Below are positions 9,035-17,243 of a stretch of 64,000 bases of DNA, piece after piece; position 1 is the stretch's first letter, and every line of letters starts with the position of its first letter. The notes under the pieces were generated by a model that saw nothing but the letters and a program-made list of their open reading frames with translations, did no database searches and had not been told where the DNA came from. The DNA lies in NCBI RefSeq assembly GCF_900100075.1, contig NZ_FNEG01000001.1:434001-498000 (forward strand), given 5' to 3'. The position numbers and the translations under genes were made by a program. This DNA is from Chryseobacterium jejuense. Its GTDB lineage: Bacteria > Bacteroidota > Bacteroidia > Flavobacteriales > Weeksellaceae.

Positions 9035-11287
9035 ATGGTACGAAACTTTTTCATCTTACTTGTATTACTTTCAAACCTAATGTTAGCTCAAAACAAATTG
9101 AATGTTATTCCTTATCCTCAGAAAGTTGAATTTTTAAAAGGAGAATTTATCATTCCTGAAACTTTAATATTGGAAGGGAAACCTTTAAAAGAGGATGAAT
9201 ATCTCAAAAAACATTTTCCTAAGCTTACATACGGCAAAAAAGATGAATCACATCTGATATTTGGGTTGTTTCCACCATCAATAGTGCCTTTAGCTGAAGA
9301 GCAGGAAAAAGAAAAATACGCGGTTGAAATTTCACCAACAGGTATTTTCATTCAATCTTACACAGCACAAGGTCGCTTTCTGGCCCTTCAGACGGTTCTT
9401 CAAATTATAGAACAATATAAGAACGGTGGGAAAATTCCTGCTATGAAGATTGAAGATCAGCCGAAATTTGCCTGGAGAGGAATGCATTTGGATGTTTGTC
9501 GTCACTTTTTTACCGTAGATGAGGTAAAACAATACATTGATTATCTGGCGATGTATAAACTGAATACTTTTCACTGGCATTTAACAGATGATCAGGGATG
9601 GAGAATTGAAATTAAAAAATATCCGAAGCTTACTCAGATAGGCTCAAAACGTAAAGAATCAATGATTGGAGCTTACGTAGATAATACGTTTGATGGAAAA
9701 CCTTACGGACCTTATTTTTATACTCAGGAACAGATCAAAGAAGTGGTAAAATATGCTAAGGAAAGGCATATAACTGTGGTTCCGGAAATTGAAATGCCTG
9801 GTCATGCCCTTGCAGCATTATCCGCTTATCCTGAATTGGCGTGTACCAAAGGACCTTTTGAATCTGCCACCAAATGGGGTGTTTTTGATGATGTTTTCTG
9901 CCCTAAAGATGAAACATTTAAGTTTCTGGAGAATGTTTTGGATGAAGTTATTCAGTTATTTCCGTCTCAGTATATTCATATCGGAGGTGATGAATGTCCT
10001 AAAACAAGATGGAAAGAATGTGCCCATTGTCAGGAATTAATTAAAAAGAATAATCTGAAAGATGAACATGGGCTGCAAAGCTATTTCATTCATAGGATTG
10101 AAAAATATATTAACAGCAAAGGCCGTAAAATTATCGGTTGGGACGAAATCCTGGAAGGTGGATTGGCTCCCAATGCCGCTGTAATGAGTTGGACAGGAGT
10201 AAACGGAGGAATTGAAGCTGCAAAAGCAAAACATTTTGCCGTAATGACCCCCGGAGCATACTGCTATTTTGACCACTATCAGGGAGATCCTCAGTCTGAA
10301 CCTAATGCTTTCGGCGGATTTACCCCACTGGATAAAGTATATTCTTATAATCCGATTCCTGCAGAATTAAATGCTGAACAGGCTCAATATATTCTAGGCG
10401 TTCAGGCTAATCTATGGACTGAATATATCCTGGATTTCAAACAGGTTCAGTATATGATTTTTCCAAGATTGATGGCACTTTCCGAAGTAGGATGGGGTAC
10501 TTCGGATCCTAAAAATTATAAAGATTTTGAAAACAGAGTCATCAGTCACTTCAAAATACTGAACAAAATGAATGTTAACTACGCAAAAAGTATCTATAAC
10601 ATCACAGGAAAAGTAATCCCTTTAAACAACGGAATTGCCTACGAACTTTATACTTCACAAAATTCAAACGGAATCAGATATACTTTAGATGGAACGGTTC
10701 CAACGATAAATTCTAAGACCTATCAGACTCCTGTTTCCATCCCGAGCTCTTTAACGGTTAAATCTGCTTATTTTGAAGATGGACAATTGAAAAGTGCCAT
10801 TTCATCACAAGATTTTACCATATCAAAATCAACAGGAAAAAAGATTACCCTTGAACAGCAGCCAAGTGAAAATTACTCATTTGGTGGGGCTTTTACTTTG
10901 ATTGATGGAATTATCGGAAATGTAAAACAGCTTGGCAAAACATGGCTTGGCTTTCAGGGAAAAGATGTAGTCGCAACAATAGATTTTGGTCAGAAAACCG
11001 ATTTTTCGGAAATCTATTTTAATACATTAGAAAATAAAGGAAGCTGGATTCATCTTGCAAAATCTGCGAAAATTTTTGTTTCTGATGACAATAAAGATTT
11101 TAAAATCATCAAAGAAATAGGAAAGGAGGACATTCAAAATGCCAAGGGAAAAATACAGTTGAAACTGGGGAAGCAAAATGCAAGATATATGAAGATTATG
11201 ATTGAAAATGCAGGAATTATTCCAGCAGGAAATCCCGGTGCTGATTCAAAAGCTTGGCTGTTTGTTGATGAAATTGGTGTAAATTAG
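9035..11287 (+). CDS. Beta-N-acetylhexosaminidase (glycoside hydrolase family 20)
   Basis: This enzyme releases terminal N-acetylglucosamine or N-acetylgalactosamine from chitin oligomers, glycoproteins or peptidoglycan fragments by substrate-assisted catalysis. The order is: signal peptide (residues 1-18, ending MLAQ), GH20b-like N-domain to about residue 140, the GH20 barrel starting WRGMHLDVCRHFF and FHWHLTDDQGWRIEI, and the catalytic Asp319-Glu320 pair in HIGGDE. A chitobiase C-terminal-like domain follows at about 530-600 (RYTLDGTVPTINSKTYQTPV), then a discoidin/F5-8-like carbohydrate-binding domain to the end (TIDFG, ARYMKIMIENAG). With 750 residues it is a full-length Bacteroidota enzyme acting in the periplasm or at the surface. 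A Crp/Fnr regulator begins 19 bases downstream on the same strand. Confidence 0.95.
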   Translation: MVRNFFILLVLLSNLMLAQNKLNVIPYPQKVEFLKGEFIIPETLILEGKPLKEDEYLKKHFPKLTYGKKDESHLIFGLFPPSIVPLAEEQEKEKYAVEISPTGIFIQSYTAQGRFLALQTVLQIIEQYKNGGKIPAMKIEDQPKFAWRGMHLDVCRHFFTVDEVKQYIDYLAMYKLNTFHWHLTDDQGWRIEIKKYPKLTQIGSKRKESMIGAYVDNTFDGKPYGPYFYTQEQIKEVVKYAKERHITVVPEIEMPGHALAALSAYPELACTKGPFESATKWGVFDDVFCPKDETFKFLENVLDEVIQLFPSQYIHIGGDECPKTRWKECAHCQELIKKNNLKDEHGLQSYFIHRIEKYINSKGRKIIGWDEILEGGLAPNAAVMSWTGVNGGIEAAKAKHFAVMTPGAYCYFDHYQGDPQSEPNAFGGFTPLDKVYSYNPIPAELNAEQAQYILGVQANLWTEYILDFKQVQYMIFPRLMALSEVGWGTSDPKNYKDFENRVISHFKILNKMNVNYAKSIYNITGKVIPLNNGIAYELYTSQNSNGIRYTLDGTVPTINSKTYQTPVSIPSSLTVKSAYFEDGQLKSAISSQDFTISKSTGKKITLEQQPSENYSFGGAFTLIDGIIGNVKQLGKTWLGFQGKDVVATIDFGQKTDFSEIYFNTLENKGSWIHLAKSAKIFVSDDNKDFKIIKEIGKEDIQNAKGKIQLKLGKQNARYMKIMIENAGIIPAGNPGADSKAWLFVDEIGVN

Positions 11288-11306
11288 CCCTGTTCAATTT
11301 AATAAA

Positions 11307-11942
11307 ATGCAGGATACGATACTTTCTTCAGAATTTTCTTCTTCCCCGGAGTTGGTTGAAAAGTTATACCAGTACGGAATCACCAAAAACTATCAGGAAG
11401 GAGATATTATTCTAGATGAAAATGCATCTATACGTTCCATTCCTATTGTGATGAAAGGAATGATGAAGGTGATCCGTACAGAGGAAGATGGGCGTGAGAT
11501 CCTATTGTATTATATCAAAGCGGGGGAGAGCTGTATCATGTCTTTTCTGGGTGGGATGCACCATGAAAAAAGTATTGTAAAAGCAGAAATAGAAGAGGAT
11601 GCTGAAATTCTTTTCCTGCCGGTAGATAAGGTTTCATTATTTATCAAAGAACATCCGGAGTGGCTGGATTATATTTTCAGACTTTATCACAAACGTTTTG
11701 AAGAATTACTGGATATTATCAATGCTATTGCCTTCAAAAAAGTAGATGAAAGACTCCTGAATCTTCTCCAGAAAAAATCAGAAATTACTAACTCAGATAC
11801 CATAAATACTACTCATGAACAACTCGCCAACGAATTGGGAACTGCTCGTGTAGTGGTATCAAGACTTCTGAAACAGCTTGAAGAAGATGGAAGACTTAAA
11901 TTAGGCAGAAACAAAATCACTCTTCTGAAACCTACAAACTAA
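11307..11942 (+). CDS. Crp/Fnr family transcriptional regulator (sulfur island)
   Basis: The 211-residue protein has an N-terminal cyclic-nucleotide-binding-like beta-roll (YQEGDIILDENASIRSIPIVMKGMMKVI, about 32-60) and a C-terminal winged helix-turn-helix (TTHEQLANELGTARVVVSRLLKQLEEDGRL, about 167-195). Its single cysteine (in GESCIMSFLGGMHH) does not form an Fnr-type iron-sulfur cluster motif. It lies directly upstream of TauE/SafE, persulfide dioxygenase-rhodanese and YeeE/YedE genes, the usual partners of a sulfide- or persulfide-responsive regulator. Both downstream transcription units carry the same 22-bp motif at an activator-like position, so I infer that this protein binds there. Confidence 0.9.
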   Translation: MQDTILSSEFSSSPELVEKLYQYGITKNYQEGDIILDENASIRSIPIVMKGMMKVIRTEEDGREILLYYIKAGESCIMSFLGGMHHEKSIVKAEIEEDAEILFLPVDKVSLFIKEHPEWLDYIFRLYHKRFEELLDIINAIAFKKVDERLLNLLQKKSEITNSDTINTTHEQLANELGTARVVVSRLLKQLEEDGRLKLGRNKITLLKPTN

Positions 11943-11985
11943 CTACAATTCGCCTTCTCGCTTCCAGCTAATAATATACGCTCAC

Positions 11986-12043
11986 ATTCCCCTCCACTGA
12001 AGGGGTGGCGAAAATTCAAAGAATTTTTGACGGGGGTGGTTAA
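11986..12043 (+). repeat. GC-richer dispersed repeat with hairpin words
   Basis: The words CCCCTCCACTGAAGGGGTGG, AAAATTCAAAGAATTTT and GACGGGGGTGG stand out from the AT-rich surroundings and read like a mobile intergenic repeat. It abuts the operator upstream of the TauE/SafE gene. Confidence 0.45.
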
Positions 12044-12047
12044 CCCT

Positions 12048-12069
12048 TATGTAACAAAAGTAGCTGTAG
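12048..12069 (+). promoter_or_regulatory. Candidate activator site upstream of the sulfur TauE/SafE gene
   Basis: The 22-bp sequence TATGTAACAAAAGTA + GCTGTAG matches 13133-13154 at 21 of 22 positions. In both places an imperfect -7 box begins exactly 18 bases after the motif ends (here CATTTTTG, 12087-12094), which puts the motif centre near -40. The motif contains GTAAC-AAAA-GTA(A/G)C direct repeats. Confidence 0.65.
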
Positions 12070-12086
12070 TTCTTCCTAAACAAATC

Positions 12087-12094
12087 CATTTTTG
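12087..12094 (+). promoter_or_regulatory. Imperfect -7 box of the TauE/SafE gene
   Basis: CATTTTTG differs from TAnnTTTG only at the first base and lies about 20 bases before the preferred ATG at 12114. No -33 TTTG is present; the shared 22-bp motif occupies that region, which suggests activator dependence. Confidence 0.45.
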
Positions 12095-12113
12095 CATCAT
12101 AATAGTTGAGCAA

Positions 12114-12908
12114 ATGGAAATTATAGGATATGCAGCATCCGTTTTAATCGGTGTTTCTTTAGGTTTAATCGGTGGTGGTGGGAGTATTCTGACCGTTCCC
12201 GTATTGGTGTATCTTTTTGGAATTGATACGCTCTTGGCTACAGAATATTCCCTTTTTATTGTGGGAATGAGCAGTGCTGTGGGATCCATTGCCTATTTCA
12301 AAAAAGGATTGGTTAATTTTAAAATGGCTCTGATATTTGGAGGACCTTCCGTTATTTCAATTTTTCTAACCAGAATATATCTATTGCCTCTCATTCCGGA
12401 AGAACTTCTCAGTATAGAAGATTTTACTGTAACCAAAAATGTTTTTCTGCTGTTGATTTTTGCAGCTTTAATGATTCTGGCTTCCTATAAAATGATTAAA
12501 AATCAAAATTCCGTAGATTCGGATAGAAATGATTTTAATAGAAATAAAGCTCTGTTGGCAGCCGGAGAAGGAACAATAGTCGGTGTTTTAACCGGGTTGG
12601 TAGGTGCTGGCGGAGGTTTTATGATTATCCCTGCATTAGTCAACCTTTTAAAAGTTCCGGTGAAAATCGCGATAGGAACTTCGTTGGTGATTATTTCCTT
12701 AAACTCTCTGATTGGTTTTTCTTCATCCATCGGCAGTACAAAAATAGAATGGAATTTATTGCTCTCTATTACAGCTATTGCCGTTATTGGGATTATCATC
12801 GGTTCACAGATTTCAAAAAAGATAGATGGCAAAAAACTGAAACCGGCATTCGGATGGTTTATTCTGGTGATGGGCATTTATATTATTACCAGAGAAATCT
12901 TTCTATAA
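12114..12908 (+). CDS. TauE/SafE (TSUP) family sulfur-compound membrane permease
   Basis: The family transports sulfite, sulfoacetate, thiosulfate or related anions across the inner membrane. The protein has about 264 residues and eight or so hydrophobic segments in two homologous halves, each opening with the family motif (GVSLGLIGGGGSILTVPVL near residue 10 and GVLTGLVGAGGGFMIIPALV near 155). The frame is open further up to 12027, but that longer start would include the 22-bp operator and -7 box, and MEIIGYAASVLIG is the normal N-terminus, so 12114 is chosen. In Staphylococcus cst loci a TauE protein also accompanies the CstB persulfide dioxygenase; the same pairing occurs here. Confidence 0.92.
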   Translation: MEIIGYAASVLIGVSLGLIGGGGSILTVPVLVYLFGIDTLLATEYSLFIVGMSSAVGSIAYFKKGLVNFKMALIFGGPSVISIFLTRIYLLPLIPEELLSIEDFTVTKNVFLLLIFAALMILASYKMIKNQNSVDSDRNDFNRNKALLAAGEGTIVGVLTGLVGAGGGFMIIPALVNLLKVPVKIAIGTSLVIISLNSLIGFSSSIGSTKIEWNLLLSITAIAVIGIIIGSQISKKIDGKKLKPAFGWFILVMGIYIITREIFL

Positions 12909-12942
12909 ATAAGTATACTATGGGAAGCTATAATATAATTGA

Positions 12943-13098
12943 ACCACAAAAGTTTCATAACACTTAAGTAAAATATAAGTTATTATTCATACTGTTGAAA
13001 AGAGCACTTAAGTTTTATGAAAATCTCAGATTTTCATCTTCTGCAACAGTTTCTAAACTTTCTTCAGTGAACTAAAGTGTTTAAAACTCTTTTGTGGT
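12943..13098. repeat. MITE-like element with terminal inverted repeats
   Basis: Ends ACCACAAAAG (12943-12952) and CTTTTGTGGT (13089-13098) are perfect 10-bp inverted repeats, and the similarity continues inwards imperfectly (…CACTTAAG versus CTAAAGTGTTT). The 156-bp interval has no gene. Confidence 0.5.
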
Positions 13099-13132
13099 GA
13101 GAAAAAATTAAATATTGGTTTCAAAATCCTGC

Positions 13133-13154
13133 TATGTAACAAAAGTAACTGTAG
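13133..13154 (+). promoter_or_regulatory. Candidate activator site upstream of the persulfide dioxygenase operon
   Basis: The motif TATGTAACAAAAGTA + ACTGTAG is the second copy of the motif at 12048. It ends 17 bases before an imperfect -7 box (GAACTTTG, 13172-13179), the same spacing as the first copy, and lies 57 bases before the ATG. Confidence 0.65.
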
Positions 13155-13210
13155 GAGAAAACAGAAACCAGGAACTTTGTGTAAGAAAACAAAATCAAAA
13201 ATAAATTAAA

Positions 13211-14623
13211 ATGAAAATAGAACAGATTTATACAGGATGTTTGGCTCAGGGAGCGTATTATATTACTTCAGCCGGAGAAGCAGCGATTATTGATCCTTTA
13301 CGTGAAACCCAGCCTTATGTGGAAAGATTAGAAAAAGATGAAGTGGAGTTAAAGTATATTTTTGAAACTCATTTTCATGCCGATTTTGTGAGTGGTCATC
13401 TTGATTTAAACCATAAAACGAATGCTTCAATTGTGTACGGACCCACTGCAAAACCTGAATTTGAGGCCATCATAGCAGAAGACGGTCAGATATTTAAAGT
13501 TGGAGATATTACAATAAAAGTACTTCATACACCCGGGCACACGTTGGAAAGTTCCTGTTATCTTTTAATTGATGAACAGGGAAATGAGAAGGCCCTTTTC
13601 AGTGGAGATACTTTATTTCTGGGAGATGTAGGTCGCCCTGATCTTGCCCAAAAAGCAACAGATATCACTCAGGAAGATCTGGCTGGGTTGCTTTATGACA
13701 GTTTATACCATAAAATACTACCTTTAAATGATGATATTACAGTATATCCCGCTCATGGGGCAGGCTCCGCATGTGGTAAAAATATGCAGAAAGAAACAGT
13801 TGATACATTAGGGAACCAAAAAGAAACAAATTATGCGCTTAATCAGAACAGCAAGGAGAGCTTTATTAAAGCTGTAACAGATGGACTTTTACCACCGCCG
13901 GCATATTTTGGAATGAATGTGATGATGAATAAAAAAGGATATCATAGCTTTGATGAAGTTTTATCAAAAGGACTGCATGCTCTTAAACCTAAGCAGTTTG
14001 AAGAAATAGCAGAAGCCTCCGCTGCCTTGGTTTTGGATGTAAGAAACAATGGTGAATTTGCCGGAGAATTTATCCCACAATCGGTCAATATAGGGCTGGA
14101 TGGCGATTTTGCACCATGGGTAGGAGCCCTGATTGCAGATGTAAATCAGCCTATTCTACTAGTTACAAAACTTGGAGATGAAGAAGAAGCTGTAACCAGA
14201 TTAAGCAGGGTAGGATTCGATCATATTCTGGGATTTTTAGAAGGAGGTATTGAAGCATGGAAGAATAGTGGAAAAGAAACGGATTCTGTACACCGTATTT
14301 CTGCCGGACAGTTTGAAAAAGAGATAGTAGGTAAAGAAGTGAAGATTATTGACGTAAGGAAAGAAAGTGAATATGCTGCAGAACATGTAAATGAAGCCTA
14401 CAGTAAACCTTTGGCTTATATTAATGAATGGATTGATGAGATTCAGCCGGAAGAACATTTCTACCTGCATTGTGCCGGAGGATACAGAAGTATGATTGCT
14501 GCCAGTATTCTTCAAGCAAGAGGATACAGAAACTTTACAGAAATTGAAGGCGGTTTTAAAGCCATTGCCTCTACAAGAGTTTCCAAAAGTGATTTTGTTT
14601 GTCAAACTAAAGTTTTAAAATAA
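13211..14623 (+). CDS. CstB-like persulfide dioxygenase fused to two rhodanese domains
   Basis: The 470-residue protein joins an ETHE1-like metallo-beta-lactamase-fold persulfide dioxygenase (residues 1 to about 245) to two rhodanese domains. The non-haem iron motif is HFHAD at 54-58, with HTPGHT near 112 and the SGDTLFLGDVGRPD loop. The first rhodanese domain (about 255-365) has LVTKLGDEE where the catalytic loop should be and no cysteine, so it is a pseudo-rhodanese. The second (about 370-460) keeps Cys421 in CAGGYRS. This is the layout of Staphylococcus CstB, which oxidises protein or low-molecular-weight persulfides and yields thiosulfate. Two YeeE/YedE permease genes follow in the same operon. 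Confidence 0.93.
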   Translation: MKIEQIYTGCLAQGAYYITSAGEAAIIDPLRETQPYVERLEKDEVELKYIFETHFHADFVSGHLDLNHKTNASIVYGPTAKPEFEAIIAEDGQIFKVGDITIKVLHTPGHTLESSCYLLIDEQGNEKALFSGDTLFLGDVGRPDLAQKATDITQEDLAGLLYDSLYHKILPLNDDITVYPAHGAGSACGKNMQKETVDTLGNQKETNYALNQNSKESFIKAVTDGLLPPPAYFGMNVMMNKKGYHSFDEVLSKGLHALKPKQFEEIAEASAALVLDVRNNGEFAGEFIPQSVNIGLDGDFAPWVGALIADVNQPILLVTKLGDEEEAVTRLSRVGFDHILGFLEGGIEAWKNSGKETDSVHRISAGQFEKEIVGKEVKIIDVRKESEYAAEHVNEAYSKPLAYINEWIDEIQPEEHFYLHCAGGYRSMIAASILQARGYRNFTEIEGGFKAIASTRVSKSDFVCQTKVLK

Positions 14624-14636
14624 TAATACAATAGAT

Positions 14637-15200
14637 ATGTTGGAGATCATAAAAGAACCATGGCCATGGTATATAGCAGGACCTTTAATCGGTTTAACCG
14701 TTCCAGCTTTATTAATAATGGGAAACAGATCCTTTGGAATCAGTTCCTCGCTAAGACACATCTGTGCTGCCTGTATTCCAGCCAATGTTAACTTCTTTAA
14801 ATACGACTGGAAAAAGGAAGCCTGGAATCTGTTTTTTGTATTGGGAATTTTCTTCGGGGGAATGATTGCAGCCAATTTTTTACTGAATCCATCAGAAATT
14901 ACGGTTAATCCTGATCTGAAGACCGAATTGGCAGGCTATGGAATTACAGATTACACCAATCTTGTTCCTGTTCAGCTCATGAATTTTGAAAGCCTTTTAA
15001 CAGTAAGAGGATTCGTGATGATGGTAGTAGGCGGATTTCTGGTAGGTTTTGGAACCCGATATGCAGGCGGATGCACCAGTGGGCATGCAATTATGGGACT
15101 TTCCAATCTGCAATGGCCTTCTTTGGTGGCTACTATTTGTTTCATGGTAGGTGGATTTCTAATGGCCAATCTTATTTTGCCAATGATCCTTTCCCTATAA
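14637..15200 (+). CDS. YeeE/YedE family membrane protein (half 1)
   Basis: The 187-residue membrane protein has about five hydrophobic segments and the family motif GFGTRYAGGCTSGHAIMGLSNLQ (about residues 139-161), whose central cysteine corresponds to the one implicated in thiosulfate handling by YeeE. A second cysteine pair (HICAACIP) lies near residue 40. Full YeeE proteins are about 350 residues, so this and the next gene look like the two halves of one transporter. It starts 13 bases after the persulfide dioxygenase gene, in line with transporting a sulfur species made or used by it. Confidence 0.9.
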   Translation: MLEIIKEPWPWYIAGPLIGLTVPALLIMGNRSFGISSSLRHICAACIPANVNFFKYDWKKEAWNLFFVLGIFFGGMIAANFLLNPSEITVNPDLKTELAGYGITDYTNLVPVQLMNFESLLTVRGFVMMVVGGFLVGFGTRYAGGCTSGHAIMGLSNLQWPSLVATICFMVGGFLMANLILPMILSL

Positions 15201-15225
15201 GTTTAATTTTTAAAGAATCAAATCA

Positions 15226-15714
15226 ATGTTAAAAGAACAGGAAAAAAATATAAGTCATCAGGACACAGTTTGCGTTAATGAAAGTACATTAAAGCAACCA
15301 TGGTATTATAATGTAAAATACCTGATAGCGGGAATCATTTTTGGAATTATCTTCGTAAAAGCTGAAGTAATCAGTTGGTTCAGAATTCAGGAAATGTTCC
15401 GTCTGCAGTCGTTTCACATGTATGGAATTATCGGAAGTGCCGTTTTGGTAGGAATGATTTCAGTAGGGCTGATTAAGAAATTCAACATCAAAACAATCCA
15501 TGGAGAACCCATTACACTAACCCCTAAAAAGTTCAATAAAGGCCAGATTTATGGCGGATTGATCTTTGGTTTTGGCTGGGCCATTACAGGAGCTTGTCCG
15601 GGACCACTTTTCGCCCAAATTGGAACCGGAGCCTTAGCTGTATCTGTTACCCTTTTAAGTGCCATTGCCGGAACATGGGTTTATGGATATTTCAAAGATA
15701 AGTTGCCTCATTAA
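15226..15714 (+). CDS. YeeE/YedE family membrane protein (half 2, DUF6691-like)
   Basis: The 162-residue protein has four hydrophobic segments and the motif GFGWAITGACPGPLFAQIGTGA (about residues 116-137), the counterpart of the GGCTSGH motif of the preceding gene. It begins 25 bases downstream of it and most probably forms the other half of a heteromeric permease for a sulfur compound. The N-terminal 25 residues are hydrophilic. It is the last gene of the sulfur operon. Confidence 0.88.
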   Translation: MLKEQEKNISHQDTVCVNESTLKQPWYYNVKYLIAGIIFGIIFVKAEVISWFRIQEMFRLQSFHMYGIIGSAVLVGMISVGLIKKFNIKTIHGEPITLTPKKFNKGQIYGGLIFGFGWAITGACPGPLFAQIGTGALAVSVTLLSAIAGTWVYGYFKDKLPH

Positions 15715-15800
15715 TGCTTAGATTTTTAAAAATTTAAGTGCAATTTTTATCCATAAAGTTTTTACTTAAAAACAACTTATGTGTTAAGCGTTCAAAAGAA

Positions 15801-15833
15801 AAAAGACAACGAATATCAATTCGTTGTCTTTCC
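15801..15833 (-). terminator. Terminator between convergent genes
   Basis: AAAGACAACGAAT pairs with ATTCGTTGTCTTT around a 4-base loop. On the minus strand a T-rich run follows, so it serves the outer-membrane lipoprotein gene; it may also stop the sulfur operon. Confidence 0.85.
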
Positions 15834-15841
15834 GTACAAAA

Positions 15842-17242
15842 TTATGAAAAAATGAAGTTTTGTGCACCTAGAGCCATATAAAGATTGATGCGTTCCATTT
15901 TGTCCTGAAGTTCCAGGTTGATGAGGTTCATCTCATTTTTAAGAAGATCCCTTTGTTTCCGGATCAACATGAAACTGTTATTGGTTCCTACTTTAATTTG
16001 TTTTTCAGTGAGACTGATATTGTTTTTCAGCTCATTGATGGCTTTACGGTTAAAACCGCTCTGCTTTTCAATGGAGTTCAGGTTGGCTAATGATGATTCC
16101 ACTTCATTCAATGCATTCAAAACTGCTTTTGAATACTCTTCCACAACCTGTTTTTGCTGGGAGTTTTTTATTTCCACATTCTTTTTAAGCTTTCCACTAT
16201 TGAAAATAGGAGAAACCAAACCTCCACCTACTCTCAGTAAAGGATTTGTAAATAATGAATTAATAGATTCCACATTACTGCCTGCTGTTCCCAGCGAAGA
16301 ACTGATCGTAAGAGAAGGAAGTCTTGCTGCATTCGCCTGCTGAACCTCATAAAAAGCTTTTTCTATCTGAAAATGATAAGCCTGGATATCAGATCTGCTT
16401 TCTAAAAGCTCCAATGGAAAAGAAGAAGGAATGTTATTTTGTACAGGATTAAAAAAATTCTGTGTGGTTAATTTTCCTTCAGGATATTTTCCGGTAAGAA
16501 GCTCAAGAGATCTTCTGGATTGTGTATTGGCATTTCTGATCTTTTCCAGATATCCTTCCAAAGAAATAATTTCTGCAGAAATAGTAGATAGATCAAGAGC
16601 ATTCGCGGTTCCTACTTTTTTCTGAACTACATATAATTTTTCCAGTTCTTTCGTTTTCTGAATATAACCTTCAATCATATTCTCCTGAATATTTCCGGCA
16701 ATATTGAGATAATATGCCTTTGCAATCATTGCAGCAATAGATTGGTATAATAGAGTATTTTTATGCTTGGCTGAAAAATAATCGCTGGTACTGGCCATTT
16801 GTGCCGATTTATTTTTACCCCATAAATCAATTTCCCAGCTGGCTTTCAACGCGAGACGGCTGATCTGGCTTTCACTTACAAGATTATTAGACGTATTGGC
16901 CACCGCACTCACACTTGGGTAAAGATTAGTTCCTGCAATTTCCATTGCCAGTTCAATCTGATTGAGCTTTTCCTTGGCAATAATAATATCAGCATTATAC
17001 TGCATTCCTTCATTGATGAGCGCTTCCAGCTGAGGAGTTTTAAGATCTGCAATCCAATCATAAGGAAGAGATCTTGAATTGGCATTTCTGTCGAAAATCC
17101 AATCATCAGGAATCGTAATATGAGAGGCTACTTCACTGTTTTCCTTCAACTGGTTTATGTTTTCTTGGGTAGGTTCCTTGTAGCCTATGCATGAGCTTAG
17201 ACTTACAGCCAGGATTCCTGCCATGATGAATCTTTTGTACAT
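15842..17242 (-). CDS. Outer-membrane efflux lipoprotein (TolC/NodT family)
   Basis: The 466-residue protein starts with a lipoprotein signal ending in LSSC (Cys about 18). It has the duplicated helical hairpin layout of outer-membrane factors: NQIELAMEIAGTNLYPSVSA and ASWEIDLWGK in the first repeat, RSDIQAYHFQIEKAFYEVQQANAARLPSLTISSSLG in the second. It would form the trimeric outer-membrane channel of a tripartite efflux pump. It follows the HlyD-family gene by one base, so the two are probably translated together. No RND or MFS pump gene lies in the operon. Confidence 0.92.
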   Translation of the reverse strand: MYKRFIMAGILAVSLSSCIGYKEPTQENINQLKENSEVASHITIPDDWIFDRNANSRSLPYDWIADLKTPQLEALINEGMQYNADIIIAKEKLNQIELAMEIAGTNLYPSVSAVANTSNNLVSESQISRLALKASWEIDLWGKNKSAQMASTSDYFSAKHKNTLLYQSIAAMIAKAYYLNIAGNIQENMIEGYIQKTKELEKLYVVQKKVGTANALDLSTISAEIISLEGYLEKIRNANTQSRRSLELLTGKYPEGKLTTQNFFNPVQNNIPSSFPLELLESRSDIQAYHFQIEKAFYEVQQANAARLPSLTISSSLGTAGSNVESINSLFTNPLLRVGGGLVSPIFNSGKLKKNVEIKNSQQKQVVEEYSKAVLNALNEVESSLANLNSIEKQSGFNRKAINELKNNISLTEKQIKVGTNNSFMLIRKQRDLLKNEMNLINLELQDKMERINLYMALGAQNFIFS

Positions 17243-17243
17243 A

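Noticed and set aside
12027..12113. Longer start of the first TauE/SafE gene
   Set aside because: The extension covers the 22-bp operator and the -7 box; MEIIGYA is the usual start.
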